A stretch of DNA of 64,000 nucleotides from Neodontobutis hainanensis (GCA_024349245.1 JALDNG010000020.1:21734501-21798500); one strand, 5' to 3'; positions 43,728 through 54,630 are shown, numbered from the stretch's first letter. Notes: a model not told the origin generated them from the letters alone. A program made the numbers and translations.

Positions 43728-45091
43728 TTATGTTTGTTGTAGTCCATACATACCAAAGGGCTGGGTGTAGTATGGCTGTAGAGCTGGAAACCATGGGACC
43801 ATACCCGGATACACGGGAAGCAGTGGTGGCGTAGGTTGGACACTGTAGCAGGATGGGGTACCCAGGTGATTGTAGGTTATCCGTCTCGGCGGGTGTCCCT
43901 TGCGTTGAGGTCGCTGGGGTGTTGGCTCCTCGGGTCCCTCAAGTGCGGCAGGCGATGGTGGGGCCGATGGGTCACCAGCAGCTGAATCCATCTCCTCACA
44001 AGTTGTCTCTTCAGCATCAGGCGCGTCCAGTTGTTCTCCACCAGGGGGCTCTGGTGGTGCAGTGGGAGCTGGTGCTGGAGGCTGATGTTTCACTGCTGCA
44101 GGTTCACTTCTTGTCTCAGCAGGAGGGTCTGATGACTGGGAAAAAGGAGGGTGAGGTGGTGCATAATAAAAGATCTTGATCAGGTTTGTCTCTCTTTTTC
44201 TGTTTTACAGGAGTGTCTCTTTTTGGGTCATGTTCAAATGGTAAGTGGTCACATGACATGAGTAAGTTTCTGTGTAGCACTCTAGAGCGTCCTTTGCCTC
44301 TCTCTGGTCTTAACTCATAGATTTGGAGGTCAGGCCCCATTTGTCTGACAACTGTATGAATTGTGTCTTCCCAATAGTTTCTTAATTTCCCTGGGCCTCC
44401 CCTTGGTGTCAGGTTTTTGACCAGAACTCTCTCGCCAGGCTGTAACACAGAACTCCTCACTTTTGTGTCATAATGTCTTTTGCTTTTTTCGGCAGCTTTG
44501 TTTGCATTCTCGTTTACTATGGCATAGGCTTCTTCCATGCCGTTTCTCCATTTCTCAACATAGTCTCTGTAGTCACTAAACCCTGAATCTGAATACAGTC
44601 CAAATAACATGTCAACTGGTAATCTGGGTGAGCGTCCAAACAGTAGATAAAATGGGGAATAACCAGTCACTTCACAGTGTGTACAGTTATAGGAGTACAT
44701 TAGCTTGTTGATAGATTCCTTCCAGTTTAACTTTTGTGTTTCAGTTAGTGACTTAAGCATTAGCAAAAATGTCCTGTTCATGCGCTCGACGTGACCATTC
44801 CCCATCGGGTGATAGGGCGTTGTCCTGGAACCGTCCATGCCACTAAGTTTCTTGAGCTGTGTGAATAATTGATATTCAAATTCACCGCCTTGGTCACGGT
44901 GAATACGACAGAAGGAAGGAAGGAAAAGCAAATTTCAGGGCGTAGTCATTGAATATGAGGTTCGCGGCAGTTTTCCCTGACTTTGAGGTAGTGGCATAGG
45001 TTTGTGCAAAGCGTGTGAAGTGATCAACTATCACTAAAATATATTCATAACCACCTTTGCATTTGTCAAGATGGAGAAAGTCTATACACAC
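43728..45091 (-). pseudogene. Gypsy integrase core and C-terminal tail
   Basis: Three overlapping frame pieces. 45091-44894 has MCIDFLHLDK and VIVDHFTRFAQTY (first catalytic Asp). 44931-44116 has HRDQGGEFEYQLF (second Asp), MGNGHVERMNRTF (Glu) and GYSPFYLLFGRSPRLPVD, then a chromo-like RVLHRNLLM region. A frame change near 44900 separates the first two. The last piece (44093-43728) is a proline-rich tail with PPRRITYNHLGTPS, which starts after a stop near 44110. Confidence 0.8.
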
Positions 45092-45125
45092 AAGTTCAAA
45101 GGGCTGTGTTGTTACAATGTTGGTC

Positions 45126-45361
45126 TTATGTCACGACTGGGCTTTTTTTGTTTGACACAAAAACAAACTTTAGACACATAATGTCTGACTGCATGTATGG
45201 CCAAAAGAAGCGATCACGTACTAAAGACACGATGCGGTCAATACCTTGATGGCCCATGTTATTGTGCAGCTCTTCAAGCACTCTTTTTTTGAATTTTTCT
45301 GGCAGAATCAGTTGTTTGTGGGAAGACGTAGTTCTGTACAGAATGTCATCACTATCTAGCA
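45126..45361 (-). pseudogene. Gypsy integrase N-terminal H2C2 zinc-binding segment
   Basis: The frame reads KQLILPEKFKKRVLEELHNN, MGHQGIDRIVSLVRDRFFWP and YMQSDIMC, the HHCC domain that precedes the integrase core. It is cut at its N-terminal side by the hAT element starting at 45362. A stop near 45130 separates it from the core. Confidence 0.75.
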
Positions 45362-47919
45362 CAGAGGTGGGCAAACTTTTTGATTCGTGGGCCACATTGA
45401 GTTCTAACTTTTGACAAAGGGGCCGGAACAGGAGCAGATAGATGGCATGCTTTAGGTAACATCACCTCATTGGGGTAGAAATACACATCTTGGGATATGG
45501 AGAAAACATGTGCTTTAATTTCCAATGAAAATGAAGAAAAGCATTACAATAAAAGTCCTGACTTCAAAATGAGTCTTGAAACACTGAAAATCAAATAAAT
45601 GACCATTTTATTTTAAAGCACTGAAAGTTCTGTTATCCTTCAGGATATCACCATCACTCTCCTCCTGACTGTCTTTTTTTTTTTTTTTCAAAAACGGTAG
45701 GAGATGCAGATGTACTTGTCCTGTGCCTTTTATTCAATTTGTTTCCCCGGTGCCAAAAGTCAACAACGGGCAGTGCAAGGACGAAACAGTTGCAGCAATC
45801 AGTCTGTGAAGAGTTATAATTGATCTGCGTGCACTGTTTATTTTAACAATGTGAGTGTCACGGAGACACACACATTTTAATGGGAGCAGTGTTGTTGGTC
45901 TCCTTTTTTAGCCAGCTCATCAAAGTCTGGAGTTAGTTTAGTTGTGGCGATTCTCAGGATGGATCTGAGGTGTAGGTCTGTTAACTTGGATCTGTGGCTG
46001 GCTTTGTTGATGTTCATGACGCTGAAGGTCTGTTCACACATGAAGATCGAGCCGAACAAAGCCAACATCATCTGCGCTTTCCGCCTTAGATTTGGAAACG
46101 CGGCATCATTAAGTGAAATATAGAAGTCATTTAGTTTCAGAGAGCTGAACTTTTCTTTTAAGGCAGGGTTGGACTGAAGGTCGATCAGTTCGAGCTGAAG
46201 CTCTTCTGGAGCTGTTTCGGGGTCTTGTGACAGAGGACAGGCCAACAACTGAAGTGACTTGTCAATTTTGTCGAAATCCAAAAACCGACGGCAGAATTCT
46301 CCGTGCAGTGCATCCAGTGACTCACTGTATTTCTTTACTTTTGCTCTGCCCTCTTTCAGCGTGACTAGTGTAGGAAAATGAGTGAATGACTTGTTCAAAA
46401 TCTGCCTAGAGAATAAAGCCAGCTTGGATTTGAAGGCTTTCACGTTTGTGTACATGTTATGCACAAACTGCTCCTTCCCCGGCAGTTTCACATTGAGCTC
46501 ATTCAAGTGTGAAAATACGTCCATAGCAAACGCAAAGTTACACATCCAGCTCTTGTTGCTGAGCTCAGGAAATTCATCAGTCTTCCCCTGTCGCTTCAAA
46601 AACACGCCAATCTCCTCTTTGAGCTCCCACACTCGTTGAAACACTTTGCCCAAACTCAACCAGCGGACACGGGAGTGATAAAGCAGGTCCTGGTGATCCG
46701 CATCAGTTTCCTCCAGGAATGCAATGAACTGACGGTGCTGAAGTCTCCGTGTGCGTATGAAGTTGACGAGTTTCACCACAGGATTCACCACATGATTAAA
46801 CTGCAACACCAATTTACATAGAGATTCCTGATGAATGATGCAGTGGAGGAAAATTACATCCTGGTCAGGGTTTTCACCTTTCACTTTATTCTGGATTCTC
46901 CTCAGCAGGCCAACGTTTTTTCTTGTTAATTCGGAGATCCATCTGTGGTGACGTTAACAAGCTTACTCCAGGGAAGCTTCATGTTTTCGATAGCAGCAGA
47001 AACCCATTCAAACAAGCCCTCTCCCCGTGTTTGTCCTTTCAGAGACTCCATTGTCAAAAACTCCTCCGTTATTTCAAAAGTGTTGTTGATTCTTCGGACA
47101 AAAATGAGGAGCTGAGCAGTGTCTTTGACATTGTTGCTTTCATTCAGTGCTATAGAATAAAAAGTGAATGACTTTGCCTTTTTGTGTAATCTGCTGGTGA
47201 TATCTTCATCTATTAGTTCCACACGGCGAGTCACTGTCCGCCGTGATAAACTGATTTTCTCAAATTTGTCTTTGATCTCCGGGCACAAAATACCTGCTGT
47301 CTCCACCATACATTCTTTTAAAAACTCGCCCTCAGACAGTGGTTTGCTGGCCTTTGCTATTTTGAATGAAAGCATAAAACTGGCCTTGGTACTTGACTCT
47401 TGAATGGCAGTTTGACAGTGAAAAAAAACTTTGCTGAGCCTTCAAATTAGCTGCCAACTTTTCAGCAGCAGCTTCCCGTTCTTATTCTGAGAGCCTGCTA
47501 GCATAGTTAGCATGCTTTGTGGCAAAGTGACGGCTAATATTATACTCTTTAAAAACCACCACAGTTTCTTGGCATATCAGGCAAACAGCAGATGATCCGT
47601 GTTCAGTGAAAAAATATGTAGTTGTCCACTCCTTATTGAACACTCGACATTCTCTGTCCACTTTCATTTTCTTGGGTCCGCTCCGCTCATCTTCTTAGAG
47701 GGGCGGTGGATCAAAGGGTACGTGGAGTAATAGGCCCACGCTTCACCTCAACAAAGCCAATACAGCTGGAGTGCGCCATCTAGTGAGGAAACATCAGAAT
47801 TGCAGGGGAAATAAAACATTAACAAGGTTAATTTATTAAATTTTTTCAAGTTTGGCGGGTTGGATCAAAATGTTTAACGGGCCGCATGTGGCCCCCGGGC
47901 CTTAGTTTGCCCATCCCTG
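45362..47919 (-). mobile_element. hAT (Charlie-like) transposon inside the Gypsy element
   Basis: Ends CAGAGGTGGGCAAACT and, inverted, CAGGGATGGGCAAACT; exact 8-bp duplication ATCTAGCA (45354-45361, 47920-47927). Length 2,558 bp. The transposase lies on the minus strand. Confidence 0.9.
45877..47667 (-). pseudogene. hAT transposase, GTF2IRD2/Charlie-like, broken
   Basis: N-terminal BED-type finger: CLICQETVVVFKEYNISRHF (47667-47482). Middle: KPLSEGEFLKECMVETAGIL ... SIALNESNNVKDTAQLLIFV, ending VNVTTDGSPN (47375-46926). C-terminal frame of 335 residues (46884-45877) from FLHCIIHQESLCKLVLQF to MALFGS-like LFGSIFMCEQTFSVMNINK, the hAT dimerisation region. The breaks are a TAA near 47480 and one-base frame changes in the T run near 47430 and near 46930. 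These proteins resemble the transposase part of vertebrate GTF2IRD2. Close to full length; lightly damaged. Confidence 0.85.
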
Positions 47920-48015
47920 ATCTAGCACTAGCTTGTCCCATTTTCTGGTCAGACATTTTGTTTTCGGACTGAATGTTTTTAGCTCTTTGGCCAGTGGCTT
48001 TGAATCTGACCCTTT

Positions 48016-48894
48016 TCACTGAAATACAAGGCCTATAACAGGATCAGTCTTTTGTGCTTGCCTTAACTGTTCTCTTGGTATGGGCCCTAGTGATGCTTCG
48101 GCTGACTCACCTTGTGCTGTGACTGACATAACTGCGGCTGACAATGTCCATGTAGCAGGGGTGTCTTGTTGTACCTCAATTGCCTGAATAGCAGCTGCAA
48201 TGGAGTTAGGAGGAAGTTCCTCAGAACAATCTTTCATTAGTGTCTCTACATCAAGGGGCATTCTTGATAAAGCATCAGCATCACCATTTTCTTTTCCTGG
48301 TTTGTACTTGATAGTGAAGTGAAAGTCGGTGAGCTCTGCAACCCATCTTGACGTTGTTGCATTCAGTTTTGCAGTAGACAAAATGTATGTTAGCGGGTTA
48401 TTGTCACTAAACACAGTGAAAGTTGGAGCATAGTACAAGTAGTCTCTAAATTTGTCTGTGATAGCCCACTTTAAAGCTAAAAACTCTAGCTTGCCTGCAT
48501 GGAAGTGATAGTTCTTTTCAGCTGGTGTCAGTGTACGGGAGCCATAAGCAATAACTTGCAACTTACTATGTTGGCTTTGGTATAGCACTGCACCTAATCC
48601 CTTGTGTGAGGCGTCAGTGTGAACAATGAACGGCTGTGTGAAATCTGGGAAACCAAGCACTGGTGGATTGAGTAAACAGTCTATTAGTTCCTCAAGTGCA
48701 CTTTGGTGTGAGTCAGTCCACATTATTTGCTTTATTGAGGGCACAACTGGACTTACTTTCTTTTGTTTTGTCTTTGTTGCTTTTGTGATTGAGTTATTTG
48801 TGTCTTTGTCGGCTTTTAACAATTCATATAGGCAACTCGCTTTTCTGGCAAAGTCTTTTATGTATTGCCTGTAGTATGATAAAAGACCTAACAT
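48016..48894 (-). pseudogene. Gypsy RNase H and connection region
   Basis: Reads LLSYYRQYIKDFARKASCLY, then LGFPDFTQPFIVHTDASHKG (catalytic Asp of RNase H in HTDAS), LEFLALKWAITDKFRDYLYY, VFSDNNPLTYILSTAKLNAT and KPGKENGDADALSRMP. All RNase H landmarks are present. It is separated from the reverse transcriptase by a stop at about 48916. The frame ends just before the hAT insertion. Confidence 0.85.
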
Positions 48895-48915
48895 TTTTCT
48901 GAGCTGACCAACATT

Positions 48916-49608
48916 TTATGGTTTGATGTCTTTGAGTGCTTTTACTCCTTCAAAATCTGCAGGATCAACTCTACTGCCCTCTGCTGACACTATTCTGCCA
49001 AAATAGCGCACTTCAGACCTGAAAATGTCACACTTACTTGGCTTAAGCTTTATGCCAAAGTCTCTTAGCCGCTGGAGCACTTTTCTCACATCCTCCACAT
49101 GATCGTTGAAGGTTTTGCTGTAGAGCAATGTGTCGTCCAGGTAAGGGATGCATGTGTTGTTGCGGAGTCCATCCAAACACTCTTCCATACAGTGTTGAAA
49201 TGCTGCAGGGGCATTTATTAGTCCGAAGGGGATGCGTATCCACTCATAAAGTCCCCAGGGGGTCACAAAGGCAGTGAGTGGCCGACTTTCCTCTGACATG
49301 AACCCCTGGTGGTACGCTTTCCCCCTATCTAACAGCGAAAACCAGGAATTACCACCTAAACTATCCATAATGTCCTGGACACGAGGGATTGGCTGGCGGT
49401 CAGGATGAGTTTTCCTATTTAAGTCTCTGTAATCTATGCACAGTCTTAAAGTACCATCTTTTTTTCTAACGCACACGACTAGTGAGGAGTATGATGAATT
49501 TGACTTTCTGACCCAGCCTTGTGCTATTAGGTCATGTAAGTAACTTTTCATTTCTTGATAGAGTGGGCGTGGCACTGACATATGTGCGTTTGACAGGCTC
49601 ATTGTCAT
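48916..49608 (-). pseudogene. Gypsy reverse transcriptase
   Basis: An open 230-residue frame: RKKDGTLRLCIDYRDLNRKT, FSLLDRGKAYHQGF (first Asp region), PFGLINAPAAFQHCMEECLD and CIPYLDDTLLYSKTFNDHVE (YLDD box). All seven palm/finger blocks are recognisable. It ends at a stop after ALKDIKP, where the frame should run on into the connection domain, so a single stop separates it from the RNase H piece. Confidence 0.85.
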
Positions 49609-50271
49609 TGAGTGAAATAGTAATTTTTAAGCTTTCAATGCAGCCTATATCATTGTCTGTTTTAGAAAAAGACTCACATTCTTCTCTGAGCATTTGTTTG
49701 ACAACTATCTTCTCCTCTTCACTGAGGTGACTCAGACCTACAGGTGGGTCCCACTTCTCATTAGAGTTACATGGTGACAGTGTGCTTGCAGGATTAACTG
49801 CAGCTACAGTAGCTTTTTCAAACATCTGGGCCGGTAAGACATTGGAAATAGTCTGCACTGTGCCAACTACTGTACGGCCTGGCAGGACAATATTGTGGTC
49901 AGTGGGATTAGAGACATCTACAGTTATGACAGGTAAAGTTCCCTTTTTTATTTTAACCAAAGTGTCAAGATCGTCTGGCGACTGAGGATTTAAATCTGGC
50001 TCAAGTAGCATAATCATGTCTTGTTTAAATGGCTGTGCAGCTACACGGCACTCAACTTGGATGTGACTTTGTTTAGCTATAGTAACACAGTCTGTCTTCG
50101 TTTTAACTTTGAACTCATCCACTGTTTCTGCACTGAATGAAAGCTTTCACCTTGTTCCTTTTTAGGCTGGGGAATGCTTTTCTCACTGTACTGTATACTT
50201 TAGCTTTTTCAGTTTTATTCAGGATGTATTCAATGACATTGTAACCTATAATGGGGTGACTTTGTGAGGGT
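49532..50271 (-). pseudogene. Gypsy pre-RT region with protease remnant
   Basis: The frame at 50122-49532 (DCVTIAKQSHIQVECRV ... DPPVGLSHLSEEEKIVVKQM) is the spacer between protease and reverse transcriptase. Just upstream, in shifted frames, lies HPIIGYNVIEYIL (near 50260), which resembles the C-terminal end of a retropepsin. The active-site Asp-Ser/Thr-Gly is nowhere between this and the MYND finger, so the protease core looks deleted. Confidence 0.65.
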
Positions 50272-50518
50272 TGTTTACCTGAGCTGGCGGCGGTGGAAAA
50301 TGGACAGTCTCCTTTTCATTATTTGTCGTAAAGTCAGTACATTGTCTTTTGTGTTCATCCCATTGTTGTTTCTGACATGGTTTTGAACAATAAAGTATCT
50401 CTTTGCATGCTGAACACTGTCTCAGACTCTCATCTGTTTTTTCTTGTTTACAGTTGGCACATTGTTGAGACTTGTCATTGTGAGCGATGGTTAACACTCG
50501 ACCCTCAGTGGTAACCAT
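50246..50518 (-). pseudogene. MYND-type zinc finger within the Gypsy gag-pol
   Basis: A 90-residue frame with CANCKQEKTDESLRQCSACK, then ILYCSKPCQKQQWDEHKRQC. The C-x2-C ... C-x2-C ... YC-x3-C ... W-x2-H-x3-C layout is the complete MYND finger, a protein-protein interaction module of host transcription regulators. It overlaps the end of the zinc-knuckle frame by 28 bp in another frame and ends before the protease remnant. MYND fingers are not standard parts of Gypsy gag; capture from a host gene is the likely origin. Confidence 0.75.
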
Positions 50519-50811
50519 TGCCCGTTTAAATGTCTTTCTTTAGGTGGTCTCGTACCTCTGTTTCTGCATCCAGCTTGAAAATGTTCTCCACTTCCACAGA
50601 AATTGCAGTGGTTACAGCGCTCGTTGGCCCCGGTTTGCTGGCAGACTTGGCATCTCCTCTCTCGACAAGCTGGGTGACCCTTATAGTGCTGTGCTGGATA
50701 CCGAGGGGGTGGTTGTCTTTGGCGGGGGTCCTGATAGTTGTAAAACTGTTGCTGTGGGTCCCAGTTATACTGCATAACTTGTGAAAGGGCATATGACTGA
50801 GGACTAGACAC
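50491..50811 (-). pseudogene. Gypsy gag C-terminal part with zinc knuckle
   Basis: It contains CQVCQQTGANERC and CNFCGSGEHFQAGC; the latter fits the C-x2-C-x4-H-x4-C nucleocapsid knuckle. It is in the same frame as the main gag segment, separated from it by one TAG at 50815-50817. Confidence 0.8.
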
Positions 50812-50814
50812 TGG

Positions 50815-52142
50815 CTACTGTAGTGTCTCTTTGATCTGAGCTATCTCTGCACTTTTCAGGGAGGCTTCACCTGTCTTAAGCTCTGCTAGTTCAGTCAACA
50901 GTTCAGGGGGAATTTTGGCTTTATCCTCTTTCACTGGATTTTTAACAGGATATAATACATCCTCTGACTGGACTGCACCTACACTTGTAGCTGACTGTGA
51001 GACTAAACACCTTTTCTTGTTCTTTCTCTCCATCTCGTTGGCACAAGCTATGTTTAACCTCTCCAACAAAACCTCATCTGGTGTCTCAGAGTCCAAAAAG
51101 AGTGGCTGCATATCTATTCTGACACTGTCACTCTGAAGACCTGTGAGTATGGTGTGTAAGTACATATGCTGGACTAGAGCTGGGTCATACTTAAGCCCTG
51201 ACTCTGACTCTTGTGAAGCAAACAGGACTTTCTGCTTTAAATCTAAAACTTTCAAAAGGAAACTCTGGGCAGTCTCTTTGGCGTTCTGTACCTCTGAAGC
51301 AAGTTGTTTGTCGAGTTCAGTGGCGGTCTTCTCTTGGAAATGTGAGCGGAGAATGCGCCGTAGAGTGGGCAAGGTGAGCTGGGCTTTTCCCTCCAGGTAG
51401 CTGCGCAGTTGTAGACCTGGCAAAATAGCTTTGATGACAGCATCTGCAATATCAAGCACTGAATGGCCTCGGCTTAGTCTGTTTTCTATCTGATGAGCTA
51501 GACTGGAAAAAGTCAGTTTGTCTTTTTGGCCTGGGTCACCTATTTGGCCTGATATTTTGAAATCTTTTTGCCAATAGGGACTTTGTTGCTTGTGACCAGG
51601 GGCACTACTCACAGGGTGGCTACTTGTTTGTGGCTGAAGGTGAACCAACATGCTGTTTACTTTAATGGCTGTCTCTCTTACCAGTGAAGTACCCTTTGGT
51701 TGGTCGATGGGACCCGAATCACTGCTTTCATTCGCATTTTGTTCAGGTGAGTCCATTTCATTCATTCATTCATTCTCTACCGCTTAGTCCCGTTAGGGGT
51801 CACGGGTGACTGGAGCCTATCCCAGCAGCTTTGGGCCTGAGGCGGGGTACACCCTGGACAGTGGCCAGTTAGTCGCAGGGCTGAGTCCGTTTCAACTTGT
51901 ATTATTTCAGCAATCTTGTCGTTTAGCAACAACAGTTCTGACATTCCTTCATCCTCAAACTCTTCCATTTCCTCTCTTTCGATGTACATCTGGATGTGTG
52001 TCAGCAAAGACAGGCATGTCTTTGTGCTAGCTTTTATTTTGTCTGCTATACCCAGGAACTCACAGATGGACACTAATTGTTTTTTGGGCAAGGTGTGCGC
52101 TTCTTGCACAATTTGTTCTCGTAGCTGCTCCAACGTTGACAT
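50815..52142 (-). pseudogene. Gypsy gag (matrix/capsid), interrupted by an L2 3' end
   Basis: The N-terminus starts at ATG 52142 (MSTLEQLREQIVQEAHTL), a helical, acidic region that runs to 51882. A 121-bp L2 3' end follows (51761-51881). The frame resumes at 51760 and includes KDKLTFSSLAHQIENRLSRG, ILPGLQLRSYLEGKAQLTL and LVQHMYLHTILTGLQSDSV, typical gag capsid helices. It ends in a TAG at 50815-50817. Confidence 0.75.
51761..51881 (-). mobile_element. Short L2/Maui-like LINE 3' end inside gag
   Basis: An (ATTC)n edge, then CTACCGCTTAGTCCCGTTAG, ending at GTCGCAGGGC. It is flanked by a 13-bp duplication TGAGTCC(A/G)TTTCA (51748-51760, 51882-51894). The 5'-truncated copy is the same 3' end as at 4514-4914. 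Confidence 0.8.
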
Positions 52143-52336
52143 CTTGGCAGTAGACAGGAGGAACTTTTTTTTTTCAGGATGCGTGGACTGAAACACAGCT
52201 ACCGGCTCCCCTTTACAGCATCATTTTCCTCGCTGCAATCTGCCTGGGTTGTGTGGGGGATTTAGCTGACTTGGACTACAGTGCACAGGCTGAGAACACC
52301 AGACATCGAAGCAGCCATCCCAGTGGTGCCTCCAAA

Positions 52337-53040
52337 TGTTGCACCCCTGAAAATAGGGAGAAAGAATCACGAAAGTGATCTATGGAGGTTTCTCTCTTGC
52401 AGGAGTTTAATGCAATCAAATCAATTTAACAGTATTTTACATTGTACATATTTATACTGTACAGATGCAACATTATACAATAAACTAAACAACGTGTCTG
52501 CCTTGCTAGTTTATGCAACTAAACACGTTTCCAACTAAGCAAATGACTACAGAACACTTCTATCTTTGTAAAATTATCACAATGCACAGAAAACGTGATG
52601 TCTAAGTTATAAAAACACACAAATGTCTTAACAATGTACAGATGACAAGGAAATAACATTGGGTGACCTTTACCTGAAAATAGGGAGAAAGAATCACAAA
52701 AGTGATTTACGTAGGTTTCTCTCTTGCAGGAGTTTAATGCAATGAGGAGAAACGCACAAAATCCTACTCGTGGTGGTTGAAAGACATTACCAATCAATCA
52801 AACGAAAAATTCAGGCTTACTAGCTGATTGCTGATTGCACAATTCTCTCAATAACAAAAAGAACATCAGCATAGCATGAAATACAAACATTCCAACAAAC
52901 TTACAACCACATTTATATTGTTTGTAATGCTTATGTGAATAATTTATTACAAACCCTTCTTACCATTCACTGTTCTCAATCAGTGTCTTATTCAGCATGA
53001 AATCTATTAACTGCATCACTATATAGAGGCTTGGAGCATG
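52337..53040 (-). repeat. Gypsy LTR (only copy), approximate extent
   Basis: The plus-strand left edge TGTTGCACCCC would be the LTR end (GGGGTGCAACA on the minus strand). Next to it, 52319-52334 (CCCAGTGGTGCCTCCA) has the TGG start expected of a tRNA primer-binding site when read on the minus strand. Inside, a segment of about 69 bp is duplicated (52346-52414 and 52673-52741, CTGAAAATAGGGAGAAAGAA on). The outer edge is not certain. Confidence 0.5.
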
Positions 53041-53062
53041 TACCATTCTCACCTATCACACA
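53020..53062 (+). repeat. LINE fragment left of a hAT insertion
   Basis: GAGCATGTACCATTCTCACC corresponds to the LINE stretch near 19215. It continues in the LINE 3' end at 54167 once the hAT element is removed. Confidence 0.5.
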
Positions 53063-53748
53063 TAGGGGTGCGCCAAAATATCGATATGGCGATATCTCGC
53101 GATATTTACTCCCTCGATCGATTCTCGATGCGCTCTTGCCAAGTATCGATCTTAAAAGCCATTATAAAACGCTCTATTCATTATCCCTTGATGAGACCGT
53201 TCTCCGGAGGCAGATAGGGGGCGCGCGTTGTGAGTTTGGCTGTTGTGGGTGGAAGAAGAAGACATGTCAAGCGAGGAAAAGGTTAAAGGACGCTCCAGCA
53301 ACATTTAAGTCCAAAGTGTGGACTCACTTTGAATATTATAGCAGTTCGGACGGGGCAAAGCTAAAAAATACTACGCAATATGCACAAACTGCTTTGCAAA
53401 AGTCCGCTACACGGGAAACACAACCAACATGCACACAGCCACCTCACGCGGCATCACCCGGAGCTCTGTGAGAAAGCCGTGGTTGGTGCTGGCTCAAAGC
53501 TGACACAGCCAAGTTTAGTGTCTAGGAGATGGTCTCCAGGTATCTTGCGCAACAGCCAGCTTTCTGTGCTGCCCTCTTATCACCAGAGGTAAGAAAAGTT
53601 TGCAATGTAGAAGTTGTAATCTACAGTATATGTGTAATAAATGTGAATAATTTATTGTATACAATTAATAAGTTTGTAAATAAATACTAATACATATGAA
53701 ATAAACTTAATAGAATGAATAAACAATAAATAAATACTTTATACTTAC

Positions 53749-53816
<68 letters not shown>

Positions 53817-54166
53817 AACCTACAAATAAAAATTTACTAGTAAATTAAAGTAAAATTTAATTTACAGATTACTAGTAGTACTAATTGCAGCAATGTTACA
53901 CTAAAATAGTGTCTGTTTTGTTGCAACTAATAAGAAACAAGTTTTTTTTTGTTATTTTGTTTTCAGCAAAAAAAATAAAAAATGGAGATTAAATTTTCCT
54001 AGTTTAAAAATAAATCTTTTTATTTCTTGAAGCATGATATATCTTGAGTTATTATTGATAATACATTGATTATCTTAGTATTGCCATATCGTGATATTAT
54101 CGGTATCGTGAACAGTGTATCACGTATCGTATCGTATCGTGAGGTACCCAGTGATTCCCAGCCCTA
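53063..54166 (+). mobile_element. hAT element with BED zinc-finger remnant
   Basis: Ends TAGGGGTGCGCC and, inverted, TAGGGCTGGGAATC; exact 8-bp duplication ATCACACA (53055-53062, 54167-54174). Both ends are rich in ATATCGATA/ATCGTATC motifs. At 53290-53520, across a frame change, the sequence encodes DAPATFKSKVWTHFEYYSSS, then YYAICTNCFAKV and YTGNTTNMHT, a BED finger with its CxxC and histidine parts. The transposase core is missing, so the copy is non-autonomous. An (AT)n tract lies at about 53754-53811. Confidence 0.8.
53754..53811. repeat. (AT)n microsatellite
   Basis: About 58 bp of alternating AT inside the hAT element. Confidence 0.95.
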
Positions 54167-54174
54167 ATCACACA

Positions 54175-54630
54175 TCAAGTTCAAAGCTATGTTCTTGGCC
54201 TACAAGACCACCACTGGCTCCGCCCCCTCATATCTTCACTCACTAATACAGACCTATGTTTTACCAGATCCCTGCGCTCTGCTAATGAACAATGTCTGGT
54301 GGTACGATCCCAAAAATGAAAAAATCACTCTCACATACTTTCTCTGGTCCACATTGGTGGAATGATCTACCTGCTGCTACAAGATCAGCAGATTCTGTAG
54401 ACATCTTTAAAAAAAACCTGAAAACACATTTCTTCCATCAACACCTGACTGACAAACACTGAATTCTACTTCCTTTCTATCAATTTCTTTTCTTAAAAAA
54501 AAAAAAAAAATTTGGGTGCACTTATGCTTTTTGTTACCTGGTGTTGTTAAAATTGCTTCCATTGTTTTCCTCACATCTAAGTTGTTTTGAATAAAAGCGT
54601 CTGCAAAATACCTAAATGTAAATGTAAATG
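54175..54630 (+). repeat. LINE 3' end, same family as 17410-19600
   Basis: From TCAAGTTCAAAGCTATG it follows 19275-19560 closely (YKTTTGS region, then ATGATCTACCTGCTGCTACA). It runs on to a 3' end with AAAGCGTCTGCAAAATACC and an (AAATGT)n tail. Confidence 0.85.

Larger units (their letters stand above)
43700..52336 (-). mobile_element. Gypsy (Metaviridae-type) LTR retrotransposon, one LTR, split twice
   Basis: On the minus strand the order is LTR (52337 on), gag with zinc knuckle, MYND finger, protease remnant, reverse transcriptase, RNase H, integrase, tail: Gypsy order. It is interrupted by a hAT element (45362-47919) and an L2 3' end (51761-51881). No second LTR is found left of 43700, where the sequence gives way to a LINE 3' end. 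The element cannot be active as read. Confidence 0.85.

Noticed and set aside
51777..51881. C-terminal end ALRLTGHCPGCTPPQ of the gag N-terminal frame
   Set aside because: This part is translated from the inserted L2 3' end, not gag.
53031..53471. 146-residue plus-strand frame
   Set aside because: It starts outside the hAT element and crosses its border; only the part in the element (read across a frame change) resembles a BED finger.
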